Shown: one piece after another, positions 7,000 through 15,675 of the stretch
Layout of the letters: each line of letters begins with the position of its first letter
Position numbering within the stretch: position 1 is the stretch's first letter
NCBI GenBank assembly: GCA_018823415.1
Contig: JAHJIN010000373.1
Coordinates: 1-33,802, forward strand
Direction of reading: 5' to 3'
DNA: 33,802 bases
DNA from: Chloroflexota bacterium
GTDB lineage: Bacteria; Chloroflexota; JAHJIN01
The notes under the pieces: model-generated
The model's input: only the letters and a program-made list of their open reading frames with translations
Databases searched by the model: none
What the model was told of the DNA's origin: nothing
Made by a program: the position numbers and the translations under genes

Positions 7000-7659
7000 T
7001 CATTCCCATCCTTCTATCGGCCAGCCGCGCTGCCCGGCCAGCCGGCGCAAGCGCGTGTCCGGGTTCACGACCACCGGGTGCCCCACACGTTCGAGCATGG
7101 ACCGGTCCGTAAAGCTGTCGGAATAAAAATAGCTGGCGCCCAGGTCCACGTCGTGGACCGCCGCCCAGCGTTCGGCGTGCGTGACCTTTTGCGGGCCAAA
7201 GCACGGCGGCTCCACGATCTGGCCGGTGAAATGGTCGTCTGGGCCAACCACCAGCCGGGTGCATAGGACGTCCGTCACGCCCAGGTGCCGGGCCAGCGGT
7301 TCCACCACATAGTTGGTGGACGCGCTGAGGATGACCGGGATGTGCCCCTGCTCGCGGTGCTGTGCGATGCGTTCGCGCCCGGCATCTGTGATGGTGTAGA
7401 TGATGCGCTCGCGGAACAACTCCTCGCACAGGTCACGCAATTGCGTCTCAGTGCCTCCGGCCAGGTCAGCGACAAGGTCAGCGCCAAGCGTGGGAAAACT
7501 CACCAGGCCCAGCTTGTACAGGGCGCCATACCACAAAATCTGAAGCATCTGGCGCCGGTTCAGTCGCCCCTGCTCGCGCAGATAGCCCACGTACATCATG
7601 CCGGTGCTCCGGTTGAGTAGGGTCTTGTCCATGTCAAACAGCGCGGCGATTTGGGGCAT
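7000..7659 (-). CDS. HAD-IB family phosphatase (SerB-like)
   Basis: The 219-aa product has all four HAD motifs: I FDMDKTL, II ILSAST, III the Lys of FGPQKVTH, and IV YFYSDSFTDRSML. The helical cap between I and II and the DSFTDRSML signature fit subfamily IB (phosphoserine phosphatase-like). The substrate is a small phosphorylated metabolite that cannot be named here. The chosen start is the ATG at 7659, because GAGG lies about six bases upstream; an ATG at 7665 has almost no spacing, and further extension would run through the promoter at 7713-7685. It is the first gene of the operon HAD, ferredoxin-like, hicB, hicA. Confidence 0.9.
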   Translation of the reverse strand: MPQIAALFDMDKTLLNRSTGMMYVGYLREQGRLNRRQMLQILWYGALYKLGLVSFPTLGADLVADLAGGTETQLRDLCEELFRERIIYTITDAGRERIAQHREQGHIPVILSASTNYVVEPLARHLGVTDVLCTRLVVGPDDHFTGQIVEPPCFGPQKVTHAERWAAVHDVDLGASYFYSDSFTDRSMLERVGHPVVVNPDTRLRRLAGQRGWPIEGWE

Positions 7660-7684
7660 GGGCATCCTCGTAAAATGTACGCCC

Positions 7685-7713
7685 ATTGTAGCCGGTTTCG
7701 CAGTAGAGGTCAA
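7685..7713 (-). promoter_or_regulatory. promoter of the HAD/ferredoxin/hicBA operon
   Basis: Read on the minus strand, TTGACC (7713-7708) is followed by a 17-bp spacer and TACAAT (7690-7685). The expected start is near 7678, giving a leader of about 20 nt before the ATG at 7659. Confidence 0.8.
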
Positions 7714-7793
7714 GAGCCTGTTTAGCGCCCCGGCGTATGCCAATCGTTTGCCAGGGGAACAAGAACCGCGGTGCAAGCGTCTTGACCAACGTA

Positions 7794-7822
7794 TGGACGC
7801 CGTTGCTTCTTTGTGGTACAAT
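7794..7822 (+). promoter_or_regulatory. promoter of the alpha-2-macroglobulin gene
   Basis: TGGACG (7794-7799, four of six consensus bases) is followed by a 17-bp spacer and TACAAT (7817-7822). The start codon is at 7875, leaving a leader of about 45 nt. It is divergent from the promoter at 7713-7685. Confidence 0.6.
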
Positions 7823-7874
7823 CTGATTGTGTTGATTACTGGTTGCTCGTTGCTGGTTTGGCCCGGAGGTAGTC

Positions 7875-10800
7875 ATGAATCGTTTCCCCAATGCTCGCCG
7901 CTCGCTTTACGCGCTCCTGTCCCTGGCAATGGTCACTGCCATGCTTCTGGGTGGCTGTGACCCGCGCCAACTCACCACGCCGCCCAACGTCATTGGCCTC
8001 TCACCGACTGACCGGAGCGTGGATGTGGCGCCCACCACGCCGGTGCGCATCACCTTTGACCAGAGCATGGACAAAGAATCCGTGGCGCGAGCGTTGGGCC
8101 TGTCCCCGGCTACTTCGGGGTCCGTGTCGTGGGATGGCAATACGTTCGTGTTTGCACCTCACGGCGAGTGGCAGGCCGGCGAAGCGTATGTGGTTACCCT
8201 CTCGACGACGGCGCGCAACAGCACGTTCCGGAACCTGGAACAGCCGGTCAGGGCCCAGTTCACCGTGGCCGGCAAAGTCGCCGGGGTGACATCGCCGCCC
8301 GTTGGCACACCGGCGACCGCCGGCACGCTGGCGGTATCCATCGTCCAGCCGGCCAATGACACCACCGAGGTCGCCGTAGACAACGACCTCCTGGTCCAGT
8401 TCTCCCGGCCCATGGTCCCGCTCACCACGCTGGACAGCCTGGATCATACGTCGCCTTTTAGCATCGAGCCGGCCGTGGCCGGCACCGGCAAGTGGCTCAA
8501 CACCGCTATCTATACCTTTCGGCCACAAGAGCCGCTGGCCCCGGCCACCCGGTACCGCGTCACCATTCCCCAAAGCACCGCCGACGTGGACGGCAATACC
8601 CTGAGCGCGGACTATACGTGGGTCTTTACCACGGTGCTGCCGGCCGTCAGTGTGGTATATCCCCGCAACAACAGCCAATGGGTTGGCCCGACCGACGCCA
8701 TCACGGTCACGTTTAACCAGCCCATGAACCGGCCCTCGGTGCAGGAACACCTGACGCTCCAGGTGGGAACCCAGGCCGTGGCCGGCCGCTTTTTCTGGCG
8801 CGACGACCAGACCGTGGCCTTTTACCCGGCCGACCGGCTCGCGCTCAGCGCCACCTACATTGGGCGCGTCGCCGCCGGCGCGCAGGGGGCCAACGGCGCC
8901 CCCATGCCGCAGCCCTACGAATGGCTATTCCGCACGGTGGGCCAGCCCACTGTCAAGCAAGTCACGCCAAGCCCGAGCGCCACCGACGTCGATTATTATG
9001 ACAATGTGCGCGTCATCTTTAGCAACCCCATGGATCGAGCTTCGGTCAATGCCAGCCTTACCATCGTGCCCACTGTCACCCAGGTATACAGCTATTGGGT
9101 CAATTCGAATACCGAGTGGAGTATCTCGCCCAGTTTCAATCCATCTACGCGCTATACCGTCACCTTTGGGCAACAGGCCACCGATCGCTATGCCCTGCCC
9201 CTGGACCGGGAATACCACACGTCGTTTACCACCCGTAGCCTGAGCCCCTGGACTTATCTGTACAAGAGTGGCAATCAGGTCTTTTTCCCGGCTGGCGATT
9301 CGATCGTGGTCTATGCCGGGCACCGCAATACCGACAAATTAGAGTTCGCACTATACAAAATGGGCACCGACACCTTTCGGACCAGTGCCAACTGGTACTA
9401 TGGCGAGTGGAAGGAATTCAAGCCCGACCCGGCGGACCTGCTGCGCGAATGGTCCATGCCCGTGGCTGCGCCCCTGAACAAGACCGGCGCGGTCTCGACC
9501 ACGCTCGATCTGGAACCCGGCCTCTACTTTTTGCGTGTCCACGAACCCCAGGGCGATACCCTGGACCAGATAGCCCTGGCCGTCTCGCGGTACCAGCTTA
9601 CCCTCAAGCGCACCACCACCGAGGCCCTGGTTTGGGCCGGCGAACTGGACACCGGCGATGTGGCCCCTGACCTTCCCATCACCTTTTATGACGACGCCAG
9701 CCGAGTCCTGGGTACTGCCACCACCGATTCAGACGGCGTGGCCCAGGTCACGTTCAGCCAGTCGGTGAACCCTTACCAGACCGTCTGGGCCATGGCCGAC
9801 GAGGCTCAGTTTGGCGTGGTCTCTACCGGCTGGAACGAAGGGCTGGAGGGCTGGTCGTTCAACCTGCCAATCAACCTCGCCGGCCAGCCGTACCGGGCCT
9901 TTCTTTACACCGACCGCTCCATCTATCGTCCGGGCCAGACGGTCTACTTTCGGGGGGTGGTCCGGGCCGACGACGACGGCACGTTCAGCGTGCCCCGGGG
10001 CCAATCGGTCCCCATCACCATCTATGACGACCAGGGACGCAAGCTCCTGGACGAAAAGGTCACGCTCGACGAGTTTGGGGCGTTCGACGGCCAGTTGGCG
10101 CTGGGCGACGAGGCCGCGCTGGGCTATTATCGGCTGGAGGCGCAACTGCCGGACCCGGCCCGGCCGGATGAATGGCACGCCTTTGCCCACAGCTTTAGCG
10201 TGGCCGAGTATCGCAAACCCGAGTTCGCCGCCACCGTCCAGACCGACCATGACGAGTACATACACGATGACTCGGTGAACCTGGCCGTGGATGCCCAGTA
10301 CTACTTTGGCGCACCGGTGGTGGGTGGCAAGGTGAGCTGGCGCGTCATGACCGAGTCTTATTACTTTACTCTGCCTGAAGAAAAGGCTGGCGGCTGGTAC
10401 AGCTTTACCGACGCCGACGACGAGTGGGCCTGGGACCGCCCGCCCGCTGGCCAGACCGAAATCGTCACCGAGGGCACCGGGCAGACCGACGAACAGGGTC
10501 AGTACCTCACCCAGTTCCGGGCCGACATCAGCCAGAAAACCGCCAGCCAGCAGTTCACCATCGAAGCCAGCGTGGTCGATTTGAACAACCAGGTGGTGTC
10601 CAATCGCACCACGGCCATCATCCATCGTGGTCTGTTCTACGTGGGCCTGCGTCCCGACCGCTATGTGGGCGTGGCCAATCAGGCCCAGACCATCCACGTC
10701 CTCACCGTAGACCCCCAGGGCGAGCCCATGCCCAACGAGGTGGTAGACGTGTCGTTCTACCAGCGCAAGTGGTATAGCGTTCGCCAAAAGGATTCGGATG

Positions 10801-13800
10801 GCACGTTTTACTGGACCTGGACCCACACCGACACCCTGGTGATGACCGACACCGTGACCATGGACGCCGGCGGGCGTGCCACGGCGGTCTATACGCCCAC
10901 CGTGGCCGGCTCCTATCGCATCGTGGCTTCAGCCCTGGACGAACGCGGCAACACCATCCGCAGCGCTGCCTTTCAGTGGATCACCGGCCGCGAGTTCGTG
11001 AGTTGGCGTATGGAAGACCACGATCGTATCGATCTGGTGGCGGACCAGCGCGAGTACCAGCCCGGCGATGAGGCGCGTATCCTGGTGCCGTCGCCCTACC
11101 GCGACGCCCAACTACTGGTCTCTATCGAGCGCGGTCACCTCATCAGCCATCAGGTCCTCACCCAGACCTCCAACAGCATGCTCATCACCGTGCCGGTGCA
11201 GGCCGACTATGTGCCCAATGTCTATGTCTCGGTGGTGGTGCTCAAGCGGCCCACGGTCGATGATCCGGCCCCCGGTTTCAAGGTCGGCTATACCGAACTC
11301 GAGGTCTCTGCCATCGACAAGGTGCTCCAGGTGACGCTGACGCCAGACCAAGCCACTTATGGCCCTCGCGACAAGGCTACCTATCACCTCCAGGCCCTCA
11401 ACGCCGAGGGGCTGGGCGTCTATGCCGAGTTCTCGCTGGCCCTGGTAGACAAGTCGGTGCTGGCCCTGGTGGATGACACCACCGGCAGCATCCTGGACGC
11501 CTTTTACGGGCACCGGGACCTGGGCGTGGAAACGTCCGGCTCGTTGGTGGTGGGCCTGGAGCACGTGAACCTGCGCGCCGCCAAAGATGCCGACGCTGGC
11601 GGCAAAGGCGGCGGTGGCGGCAAAGGCGAGGGCCTGGTGCGAAGCTATTTCCCGGACGTGGCTTACTGGAATGCCCACGTGATCACGGACCGGTCCGGCG
11701 AAGCCACCGTTACGGTGGACCTGCCCGACAATCTCACTACCTGGCAGATGCGTGCATTGGGCGTCACCGGCCCCGACACCCTGGTGGGCGACGCCACTGC
11801 CGAGATTGTGACGCGCAAGTCCCTGCTGGTGCGCCCGGCCCTGCCCCGCTTCCTGGTGGTGAGCGATAAGGCCCGCCTACTGGCCCTGGTCCACAATTAT
11901 ACTGAGCAACCGCTGACCGTGGACGTGACCCTCACCGCCGCCGGTGTGACCATCAAAGACACGCCCACGCAGCGCGTCACCGTGCCGGCCAACGGCGCCG
12001 AGCGCGTCACGTGGGACGTGGTCGTGGGGACCGATGAGCAGGTCACGGTCCAGATCAGCGCCCAGCCCACTGCCGGCGGCGCCGAATCGGACGCCGCCCG
12101 GCAAGGTCCGCCGGACGTTGTAGAGTTGACCCTGCCGGTCTATCGATACAGCACGCCAGAAACCGTCGCCACGGCCGGCCAGCTCGACCAGGCCGACACC
12201 CGCACCGAGTTGATCCGTCTGCCGCAGGGCATCGACGCCAGCCAGGGCGAACTGACCGTCAAGCTGGACCCATCGCTGGCCGCCAGCATGCGTGATGGCC
12301 TCACCTACCTGCGCGACTTTCCATACATGTGCGTGGAGCAAACAGTCAGCCGCTTTTTGCCGAACGTCACCACCTATCGTGCCCTGACCAAACTGGGCGT
12401 GCGGAACGAGGACCTGGAAAAGGAATTGCCGGGCCTGGTGAACAGCGCCCTGCAACGCCTCTACAAATATCAGAACTCTGACGGCGGCTGGGGCTGGTGG
12501 CAAAACGAACACTCCCAACCCTGGATCACGGCCTATGCCCTACACGGCATGTACGTGGCTCAGGAGGCCGGCTTGGCCGTGGATGACGGCGTGATGGAGC
12601 GCGCCACCGACTATCTCCGGTCTTACTTGAGCGCCAAGACCGACGCCCGCGCCAACGACGACGCCAACACCCGGGCCTATGTGCTCTACGTGCTGGCCGA
12701 GACCGGCGCCGGTGACCTGGGCCGCACCCTGGCCCTCTACGAATCGCGGGACACGCTGGCTTACTATGGACAGGGCTTTTTGCTTCTCACTCTCGCTCAA
12801 TTGGCCAAACCCGACGACCCGCGCGTCCAATCCCTGGTGAGCGACCTATCCAGCGCCGCCATCGTCAGCGCCACCGGCGCCCACTGGGAAGAAAGCAGCG
12901 TCCATTATTGGACCATGAACACCAACAACCGCACTACTTCTATCGTGCTGGATGCGCTGGTCCGGGCCGACCCGCAGAATCCCCTCATCCCCAACACGGT
13001 GCGCTGGCTCATGGTCAGCCGGCAAGAGGGCCACTGGGAAACCACGCAAGAGACGGCCTTTGCCGTGTTGGCCCTGACCGACGTGATGCTCAGCACCGGC
13101 GAACTGGAGGCCGACTATACCTATCGCGTGGCGCTCAACGCCAAGACACTGACCGAGCGCACTGTCAACAAGGCCAACGTGGGCGATAACGAGACCCTGG
13201 TCATCAAGGTGAGCGACCTGCTCATCGGTGAAACCGAGGCCAACCGTCTCGCCATTGAACGCCTGGTCCCCACCGGTGCCCAGACTGGCCGGGGCAAGCT
13301 GTGGTACAGCGCCTATCTGCGCTATTTCCTCCCGGCCCAGGAGGTCCTGGCCCGCAGCCAGGGTATTGGCATCGCCCGCGAGTACCTGCCCTATGGCGCA
13401 TCCGGCGACGAGCTGGTGGCCGGCGTTCGCACCAGTCGGGTGGGCGACGTCATCCAGGTCAAGCTCACCATCATGGCTCCCAACGACCTGCACTATCTGG
13501 TGGTGGAAGACTGGCTCCCGGCCGGCTTTGAGGCCGTGGACACCAGTCTCAAGACCACCAGCCAGGCCTACCAGGGACCCACGCTGTCGAGCCGGGCGGA
13601 ACGCTGGTGGTGGCGCTATGTGAACAGCACCGCCTTGCGCGACGAAAAGACCGTGCTCTTTGCCACCTACCTGCCAGCCGGGACCTACGAGTACACCTAT
13701 CTGATCCGCGCCACTACCGCCGGCGAGTTTCGCACCATCCCCACCACCGCGTCCGAGATGTACTTTCCCGAAGTGTGGGGCCGGTCGGATGGCGGCGTAT

Positions 13801-13817
13801 TCACCGTGACGCCTTGA
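7875..13817 (+). CDS. bacterial alpha-2-macroglobulin lipoprotein
   Basis: The 1980-aa protein starts at an ATG six bases after GGAGG. A lipoprotein signal (MLLGGC, Cys at about 28) predicts membrane anchoring. Four Ig-like Big_5 domains follow (about 36-132, 152-257, 258-356, 357-457), each with a TFDQSMD-type motif. The macroglobulin core begins later; YTDRSIYRPGQTVYFRG at about 677 is the typical MG3 signature. A Gly/Lys-rich segment at about 1237-1252 (DAGGKGGGGGKGEG) lies just before YWNAHVITDRSGEATVTVDL and fits the bait position. The thioester motif CVEQ is intact (Cys1486-Gln1489), inside a helical thioester domain of about 1450-1760. The family traps proteases that cut the bait. E. 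coli-type genes sit beside pbpC; here no PBP1C is near. It is longer than the roughly 1650 aa of E. coli because of the Big_5 array. Confidence 0.95.
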   Translation: MNRFPNARRSLYALLSLAMVTAMLLGGCDPRQLTTPPNVIGLSPTDRSVDVAPTTPVRITFDQSMDKESVARALGLSPATSGSVSWDGNTFVFAPHGEWQAGEAYVVTLSTTARNSTFRNLEQPVRAQFTVAGKVAGVTSPPVGTPATAGTLAVSIVQPANDTTEVAVDNDLLVQFSRPMVPLTTLDSLDHTSPFSIEPAVAGTGKWLNTAIYTFRPQEPLAPATRYRVTIPQSTADVDGNTLSADYTWVFTTVLPAVSVVYPRNNSQWVGPTDAITVTFNQPMNRPSVQEHLTLQVGTQAVAGRFFWRDDQTVAFYPADRLALSATYIGRVAAGAQGANGAPMPQPYEWLFRTVGQPTVKQVTPSPSATDVDYYDNVRVIFSNPMDRASVNASLTIVPTVTQVYSYWVNSNTEWSISPSFNPSTRYTVTFGQQATDRYALPLDREYHTSFTTRSLSPWTYLYKSGNQVFFPAGDSIVVYAGHRNTDKLEFALYKMGTDTFRTSANWYYGEWKEFKPDPADLLREWSMPVAAPLNKTGAVSTTLDLEPGLYFLRVHEPQGDTLDQIALAVSRYQLTLKRTTTEALVWAGELDTGDVAPDLPITFYDDASRVLGTATTDSDGVAQVTFSQSVNPYQTVWAMADEAQFGVVSTGWNEGLEGWSFNLPINLAGQPYRAFLYTDRSIYRPGQTVYFRGVVRADDDGTFSVPRGQSVPITIYDDQGRKLLDEKVTLDEFGAFDGQLALGDEAALGYYRLEAQLPDPARPDEWHAFAHSFSVAEYRKPEFAATVQTDHDEYIHDDSVNLAVDAQYYFGAPVVGGKVSWRVMTESYYFTLPEEKAGGWYSFTDADDEWAWDRPPAGQTEIVTEGTGQTDEQGQYLTQFRADISQKTASQQFTIEASVVDLNNQVVSNRTTAIIHRGLFYVGLRPDRYVGVANQAQTIHVLTVDPQGEPMPNEVVDVSFYQRKWYSVRQKDSDGTFYWTWTHTDTLVMTDTVTMDAGGRATAVYTPTVAGSYRIVASALDERGNTIRSAAFQWITGREFVSWRMEDHDRIDLVADQREYQPGDEARILVPSPYRDAQLLVSIERGHLISHQVLTQTSNSMLITVPVQADYVPNVYVSVVVLKRPTVDDPAPGFKVGYTELEVSAIDKVLQVTLTPDQATYGPRDKATYHLQALNAEGLGVYAEFSLALVDKSVLALVDDTTGSILDAFYGHRDLGVETSGSLVVGLEHVNLRAAKDADAGGKGGGGGKGEGLVRSYFPDVAYWNAHVITDRSGEATVTVDLPDNLTTWQMRALGVTGPDTLVGDATAEIVTRKSLLVRPALPRFLVVSDKARLLALVHNYTEQPLTVDVTLTAAGVTIKDTPTQRVTVPANGAERVTWDVVVGTDEQVTVQISAQPTAGGAESDAARQGPPDVVELTLPVYRYSTPETVATAGQLDQADTRTELIRLPQGIDASQGELTVKLDPSLAASMRDGLTYLRDFPYMCVEQTVSRFLPNVTTYRALTKLGVRNEDLEKELPGLVNSALQRLYKYQNSDGGWGWWQNEHSQPWITAYALHGMYVAQEAGLAVDDGVMERATDYLRSYLSAKTDARANDDANTRAYVLYVLAETGAGDLGRTLALYESRDTLAYYGQGFLLLTLAQLAKPDDPRVQSLVSDLSSAAIVSATGAHWEESSVHYWTMNTNNRTTSIVLDALVRADPQNPLIPNTVRWLMVSRQEGHWETTQETAFAVLALTDVMLSTGELEADYTYRVALNAKTLTERTVNKANVGDNETLVIKVSDLLIGETEANRLAIERLVPTGAQTGRGKLWYSAYLRYFLPAQEVLARSQGIGIAREYLPYGASGDELVAGVRTSRVGDVIQVKLTIMAPNDLHYLVVEDWLPAGFEAVDTSLKTTSQAYQGPTLSSRAERWWWRYVNSTALRDEKTVLFATYLPAGTYEYTYLIRATTAGEFRTIPTTASEMYFPEVWGRSDGGVFTVTP

Positions 13818-13847
13818 TCATGATGCGTGAAACGTGATGCATGATGC

Positions 13848-13875
13848 AGGGGCGACCGGCCAGCCGGTTGCCCCT
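13848..13875 (+). terminator. hairpin after the alpha-2-macroglobulin gene
   Basis: A 12-bp stem (13848-13859 with 13864-13875; one G-T pair) with a CCAG loop sits 30 nt after the stop and 4 nt before the -35 of the next promoter. There is no long T tract, so factor-independent termination is not certain. Confidence 0.6.
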
Positions 13876-13879
13876 ACTC

Positions 13880-13908
13880 TTGTCTCCGGGGTCGGCGCGT
13901 GCTATAAT
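13880..13908 (+). promoter_or_regulatory. promoter of the TPR lipoprotein gene
   Basis: TTGTCT (13880-13885) is followed by a 17-bp spacer and a perfect TATAAT (13903-13908). The ATG is at 13941. Confidence 0.75.
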
Positions 13909-13940
13909 GAGAGCAGCGACAGGTGAAAAAAGGGGGTGCC

Positions 13941-14912
13941 ATGAACAAAGCGCGCAGAAGACCGGGCCGGTTGGTGCGTGGGTTCCTGCTCATCGTGCTG
14001 ACAGTAGGCCTTTACGGGTGTCAAATAGGTGCTCAGGAAACGGACAGCGCTGTCCTCGTTCGTCGTGGAATAGAGTATGCCAATCAGAGTGACTACGACC
14101 GGGCCATCGCCGACTACACCGAGGCCATCCGCCTGAAGCCGGACTATGCCGAGGCCTACGATAACCGCGGGCTTGCCTACTACGCCAAAGGCGACTACGA
14201 CCGGGCCATCGCTGACTATACCGAGGTTATCCGGCTCCAGCCATACCCCGCCGCAGCCTACTACAATCGCGGGCTTGCCTACGCCGCCAAAGGCGACTAT
14301 AGTCGCGCCATCGCCGATTATGACGAGGCCATCCGCCTCCGACCTGACTACGCCGACGCTTACATCGGCCGCGGGAATGCCTACGCTGCCAAAGGCGACC
14401 ACGACCGCGCCATCGCCAACTATACCGAGGCCATCCGCCTCCAGCCATACCCCGCCGCAGCCTACTACAATCGCGGGAATGCCTACGCCGCCAAAGGCGA
14501 CTATGGTCGCGCCATCGCTGATTATGACGAGGCCATCCGCCTCCGACCTGACTACGCCGACGCCTACGACAACCGCGGGAATGCCTACGCCGTCAAAGGC
14601 GACCACGACCACGCCATTATCGACTATACCGAGGCTATCAGACTGCGCCCAGATGATGCCACGGTCTACTACAACCGCGGGCTTGCCTACGCCGCCAAAG
14701 GCGACCACGACCGGGCCATCGCTGACTATACCGAGGCCATCCGCCTCCAGCCCGACTACGCCGACGTCTACTACGGTCGCGGGCTGGCCTACAAACTCAA
14801 GGGAGAAAAAGCCAAAGCCATCGCCGATTTCGAGCGGTTCCTGGAGTTGAGCACAGATCCTATCTGGCGGGGCGAGGCGGAAAAGCACCTGCGGGAGTTG
14901 CGTGGAGATTGA
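13941..14912 (+). CDS. TPR-repeat lipoprotein
   Basis: The 323-aa protein has a basic start (MNKARRRPGRLVRG), a hydrophobic stretch and the lipobox LYGC (Cys about 25). It then holds eight tetratricopeptide repeats of 33-34 residues, most reading close to YYNRGLAYAAKGDYDRAIAD. TPR arrays are protein-protein scaffolds, and the partner is not evident. The repeats are almost identical also as DNA: the two-repeat block beginning near 14170 recurs 204 bp later. I chose the ATG at 13941 because GGGGGTG lies just before it; a GTG at 13923 in the same frame lacks a site. The gene has its own promoter, and a tandem hairpin follows it. A minus-strand open frame across the repeats is a composition shadow. 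Confidence 0.9.
   Translation: MNKARRRPGRLVRGFLLIVLTVGLYGCQIGAQETDSAVLVRRGIEYANQSDYDRAIADYTEAIRLKPDYAEAYDNRGLAYYAKGDYDRAIADYTEVIRLQPYPAAAYYNRGLAYAAKGDYSRAIADYDEAIRLRPDYADAYIGRGNAYAAKGDHDRAIANYTEAIRLQPYPAAAYYNRGNAYAAKGDYGRAIADYDEAIRLRPDYADAYDNRGNAYAVKGDHDHAIIDYTEAIRLRPDDATVYYNRGLAYAAKGDHDRAIADYTEAIRLQPDYADVYYGRGLAYKLKGEKAKAIADFERFLELSTDPIWRGEAEKHLRELRGD
14137..14800 (+). repeat. 102-bp tandem coding repeats with a 204-bp higher-order duplication
   Basis: Each TPR corresponds to about 102 bp. The segment CCATACCCCGCCGCAGCC occurs at 14241 and again at 14445, exactly 204 bp apart, with nearly identical flanks. This indicates a recent duplication of a two-repeat block. The outer boundaries given are approximate. 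Confidence 0.75.
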
Positions 14913-14928
14913 GCGCAACCAGCCACCA

Positions 14929-14998
14929 CCTTCCCGCAGGCTGGGAGCTTGCGGGAAGGCATCAGCAGGCCCGTTTCCGGTTTGGAAACAGGCCTGCT
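14929..14998. terminator. tandem hairpins between convergent TPR and adenosine-kinase genes
   Basis: The first stem is 10 bp and perfect (14929-14938 with 14950-14959). The second is 15 bp with one mismatch (14964-14978 with 14984-14998) and a GGTTT loop, followed by ATTATGTTT. Together they can end transcripts from both sides of the 110-bp gap. Confidence 0.75.
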
Positions 14999-15022
14999 AT
15001 TATGTTTACCTGTTCGGTATCT

Positions 15023-15508
15023 CTACAACTTGTACCCGATCATGCGCAGAAACGACTTGCGTTTGGCAATGTCCTCTTCCCCTTCGATGCCCTGGGGCGC
15101 GGACCCATCCACCACGCCCAGGACGCCCCGGCCCTGCTCAGTTTCAATGACGAGCACCTGCACCTGGTTGGCCGTGGCGCAGAACACCCGGCACACCTCC
15201 GGCACGGCCTTGATGGCATTGAGCACGTTGATAGGGTAGAACCCGGCCCCCAGAACCACGACAAACGTGTGCCCGGCCGAGAGCGCCCAGGCGTTCTTTT
15301 GCGCCAGCTCCACCAGCGCGTCGTCATTGCCGGCCCAGCGTACCAGGCACGGCCCGGAGGCCTCGCAAAACGCGATGCCAAACTTGATGCCCGGCACCGC
15401 CTGCACTAACGTCTCGTACAGGTCCTCCACCGTCTTGATAAAGTGGCTGTGCCCCAAGATGACGTTGACCTCTTCTGGCTTTTGAATTTGGACGATCTGT
15501 AATTCCAT
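15023..15508 (-). CDS. adenosine-specific kinase family protein
   Basis: The 161-aa protein matches the small adenosine-specific kinase family (PF04008, first studied in the archaeon Pyrobaculum): MELQIVQIQKPEEVNVILGH, FIKTVEDLYETL, GIKFGIAFCEASGPCLVR, FVVVLGAGFYPINVLNAIK, VFCATANQVQVLVI and RGVLGVVDG. Family members phosphorylate adenosine and are unrelated to ribokinase-type adenosine kinases. The length is standard. The ATG at 15508 follows GAGGAGGG. The gene stands alone on the minus strand, divergent from the cysteine-rich gene. I found no convincing -35/-10 pair for it in the 167-bp gap. Confidence 0.88.
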   Translation of the reverse strand: MELQIVQIQKPEEVNVILGHSHFIKTVEDLYETLVQAVPGIKFGIAFCEASGPCLVRWAGNDDALVELAQKNAWALSAGHTFVVVLGAGFYPINVLNAIKAVPEVCRVFCATANQVQVLVIETEQGRGVLGVVDGSAPQGIEGEEDIAKRKSFLRMIGYKL

Positions 15509-15611
15509 TTATTCCCTCCTCGTGTCATGCTTGCTCGTTCACCGCCAAAATGTAGCGGTAAAGCAGATCGGTTCGAGACATACACTCGCTATTATTTTAA
15601 GGTTCGATGGC

Positions 15612-15640
15612 TTGACATCGGCCTGTTCTGCCGGTATAAT
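15612..15640 (+). promoter_or_regulatory. full-consensus promoter of the cysteine-rich gene
   Basis: TTGACA (15612-15617) is followed by a 17-bp spacer and TATAAT (15635-15640). It matches the sigma-70 consensus at all twelve positions, the strongest promoter in the window, and would be very active unless repressed. Confidence 0.92.
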
Positions 15641-15642
15641 TC

Positions 15643-15664
15643 ATTTAGAACATTTGTTCTAAAT
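15643..15664. promoter_or_regulatory. 22-bp perfect palindrome over the transcription start, SOS-box-like operator
   Basis: ATTTAGAAC (15643-15651) and GTTCTAAAT (15656-15664) are perfect inverted repeats around ATTT. The core GAAC-N4-GTTC is the Gram-positive-type LexA box core. It begins two bases after the -10 and covers the expected start near 15647, a classic repressor position. The binding protein is inferred, not shown. Confidence 0.8.
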
Positions 15665-15675
15665 GGAGGTGGATC

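Noticed and set aside
9729..10826. 365-codon minus-strand frame opposite the alpha-2-macroglobulin gene
   Set aside because: Low-complexity Val/Gly/His composition from third-position GC bias, while the plus-strand frame is continuous and homologous over 1980 codons.
14074..14800. Regular repeats as a CRISPR array
   Set aside because: The 102-bp period has no spacer-repeat alternation, and the repeats encode an intact TPR protein.
13902..14918. 338-codon minus-strand frame opposite the TPR gene with regular repeats
   Set aside because: Its repeats are the mirror of the 102-bp TPR repeats, and it lacks a start site and promoter.
15549..15577. Promoter for the adenosine-specific kinase
   Set aside because: TACATT has only CTCGAA at the -35 position. 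Too weak to annotate.
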